Source: Stappia indica
Lineage (GTDB): Bacteria > Pseudomonadota > Alphaproteobacteria > Rhizobiales > Stappiaceae
Reading direction: 5' to 3'
Length of the DNA: 64,000 nt
Assembly: GCF_001696535.1 (NCBI RefSeq)
Contig: NZ_MBQE01000005.1
Span: 310,001 to 374,000 of the forward strand
Shown: positions 63,197-64,000 of the stretch, one piece after another
Layout: each line of letters begins with the position of its first letter
Position numbering within the stretch: position 1 is the stretch's first letter
The notes under the pieces: model-generated
Database searches by the model: none
Seen by the model: only the letters and a program-made list of their open reading frames with translations
What the model was told of the DNA's origin: nothing
Position numbers and translations under genes: made by a program

Positions 63197-64000
63197 CTAA
63201 TGTCCGCGCACCGCCGCCATCTGGCCGGCGTAGCGCAGTTCGATTGCGGTCTTGAGGACGAGGGTGACGAGCGCGAGCGCGGCCAGCAGCGAGGCGACGG
63301 CGAAGGCGGCAGCGAAATTGTACTCGTTGTAGAGGATCTCGATATGCAGCGGCATCGTGTTGGTCAGGCCGCGGATATGGCCGGAGACGACGGAAACCGC
63401 CCCGAATTCGCCCATCGCGCGGGCATTGCAGAGAAGCACGCCGTAGAGCAGGCCCCAGCGGATGTTGGGCAGGGTGACGTGCCAGAAGGTCTGCCAGCCG
63501 CTGGCCCCGAGGCTCAGGGCCGCCTCCTCGTCGGCGGTGCCCTGTTCCTGCATCAGGGGGATCAGTTCGCGCGCCACGAAGGGGAAGGTGACGAAGACGG
63601 TGGCGAGCACGATGCCCGGCACGGCGAACAGCACCTCGATCCCGTGGCTCTTGAGAAAGGGGCCGAGCAGGCTGCCGGAGCCGAACAGCAGCACGTAGAC
63701 GAGGCCCGAAATCACCGGCGAGACCGAGAAGGGCAGGTCGATCAGGGTGATCAGGAAGGCCTTGCCCTTGAACTCGAACTTGCCGATGGCCCAGGCGGCG
63801 ACAACGCCGAAGACGAGGTTGAGCGGCACCGCGAAGGCGGCGACGATCAGCGTCAGCCGGACCGCGGCAAGGGCGTCGGGCTCGATCAACGCCGCCGCCC
63901 AGGCGGCGACGCCGTTGCGTAGCGCCTCGCTGAAGACGGCCAGCAGCGGCAGCAGCAGGACGACGGACAGGAACGCCAGCGCCAGCGCGATGAGCAGGGC
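63197..64000 (-). CDS. cysW: Sulfate ABC transporter permease CysW (5' partial)
   Basis: Membrane permease of the sulfate importer. The frame is open to the window's end; from base 64000 it reads [20 protein letters not shown], then [23 protein letters not shown], the beginning of CysW with the start codon beyond the edge. Further on are [37 protein letters not shown] and the ABC-interaction loop [21 protein letters not shown], then [20 protein letters not shown]. Strong family match. Confidence 0.92.
   Translation of the reverse strand, partial: ALLIALALAFLSVVLLLPLLAVFSEALRNGVAAWAAALIEPDALAAVRLTLIVAAFAVPLNLVFGVVAAWAIGKFEFKGKAFLITLIDLPFSVSPVISGLVYVLLFGSGSLLGPFLKSHGIEVLFAVPGIVLATVFVTFPFVARELIPLMQEQGTADEEAALSLGASGWQTFWHVTLPNIRWGLLYGVLLCNARAMGEFGAVSVVSGHIRGLTNTMPLHIEILYNEYNFAAAFAVASLLAALALVTLVLKTAIELRYAGQMAAVRGH

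Overview
The window is about 64 kb of GC-rich chromosome (in the mid-to-high 60s percent by eye) from an alphaproteobacterium, most likely order Hyphomicrobiales (Rhizobiales) and plausibly a Stappia/Roseibium-type marine lineage. The evidence is the pckA / chvI-chvG-hprK-EIIA(Man)-HPr-ahcY block, a tyrosine-type DivL kinase, AddAB in place of RecBCD, a class II EPSP synthase, a TIGR02300-type zinc-ribbon protein and a truncated HprK. Almost everything is chromosomal core. No prophage, integrase, transposase, rRNA operon or CRISPR array was seen.

Layout. 1-7.8 kb: replication block dnaA (5' end outside the window)-dnaN-recF-LysE-type exporter-gyrB, then a solitary rpsL with its own promoter and terminator. 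7.9-14.4 kb, minus strand: a (6-4) photolyase of the FeS-BCP family, a 72-residue protein resembling only the zinc-binding end of GcrA, a coupled OmpA-lipoprotein / L,D-transpeptidase pair, and a three-gene molybdenum-cofactor maturation operon (split XdhC plus a MoeA/MobA-like fusion). 14.4-25.4 kb: pckA, a MATE exporter, the ChvG-ChvI envelope-stress system, the regulatory PTS branch and ahcY. Two mosaic intergenic repeat regions, related as inverted copies, flank this block. 25.6-38.5 kb, plus strand: divL, a tsaE-amgK fusion, murU, addB, addA, trxA, grpE. 38.6-41.1 kb: a beta-ketoacyl synthase with a MarR regulator, and a TRIC-type channel. 41.2-47.9 kb, minus strand: aroA-cmk-rpsA-sppA-ihfB-lapA, with a DUF488 gene convergent to rpsA. 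48.2-51.1 kb: a TIGR02300-type gene, tRNA-Ala(GGC), and a class IV aminotransferase divergent from an XRE regulator. 51.4-59.8 kb: a complete high-affinity potassium system in the unusual order kdpF-kdpB-(second tiny membrane ORF)-kdpA-kdpC-kdpD-kdpE. 59.8-64.0 kb, minus strand: sulfate ABC transporter (cysW, running off the window, and cysA), an unrecognised 144-residue protein and an SLC13-type permease.

The most unusual signal is the S12 gene after gyrB. It stands apart from rpsG-fusA-tuf, carries Arg at position 43 and Asn at position 88 (the two classical streptomycin positions, normally both Lys), and has a near-consensus promoter and a strong terminator. Other points of interest are the rearranged kdp operon with two KdpF-like peptides, a 51-bp nested palindrome near the photolyase gene, the GcrA-end mini-protein, a perfect 7-2-7 palindrome upstream of ahcY, and the mosaic repeats. 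Several starts are GTG or TTG (rpsA-side lapA, murU, the GTGA-coupled genes); they were chosen from ribosome-binding sites and family N-termini.
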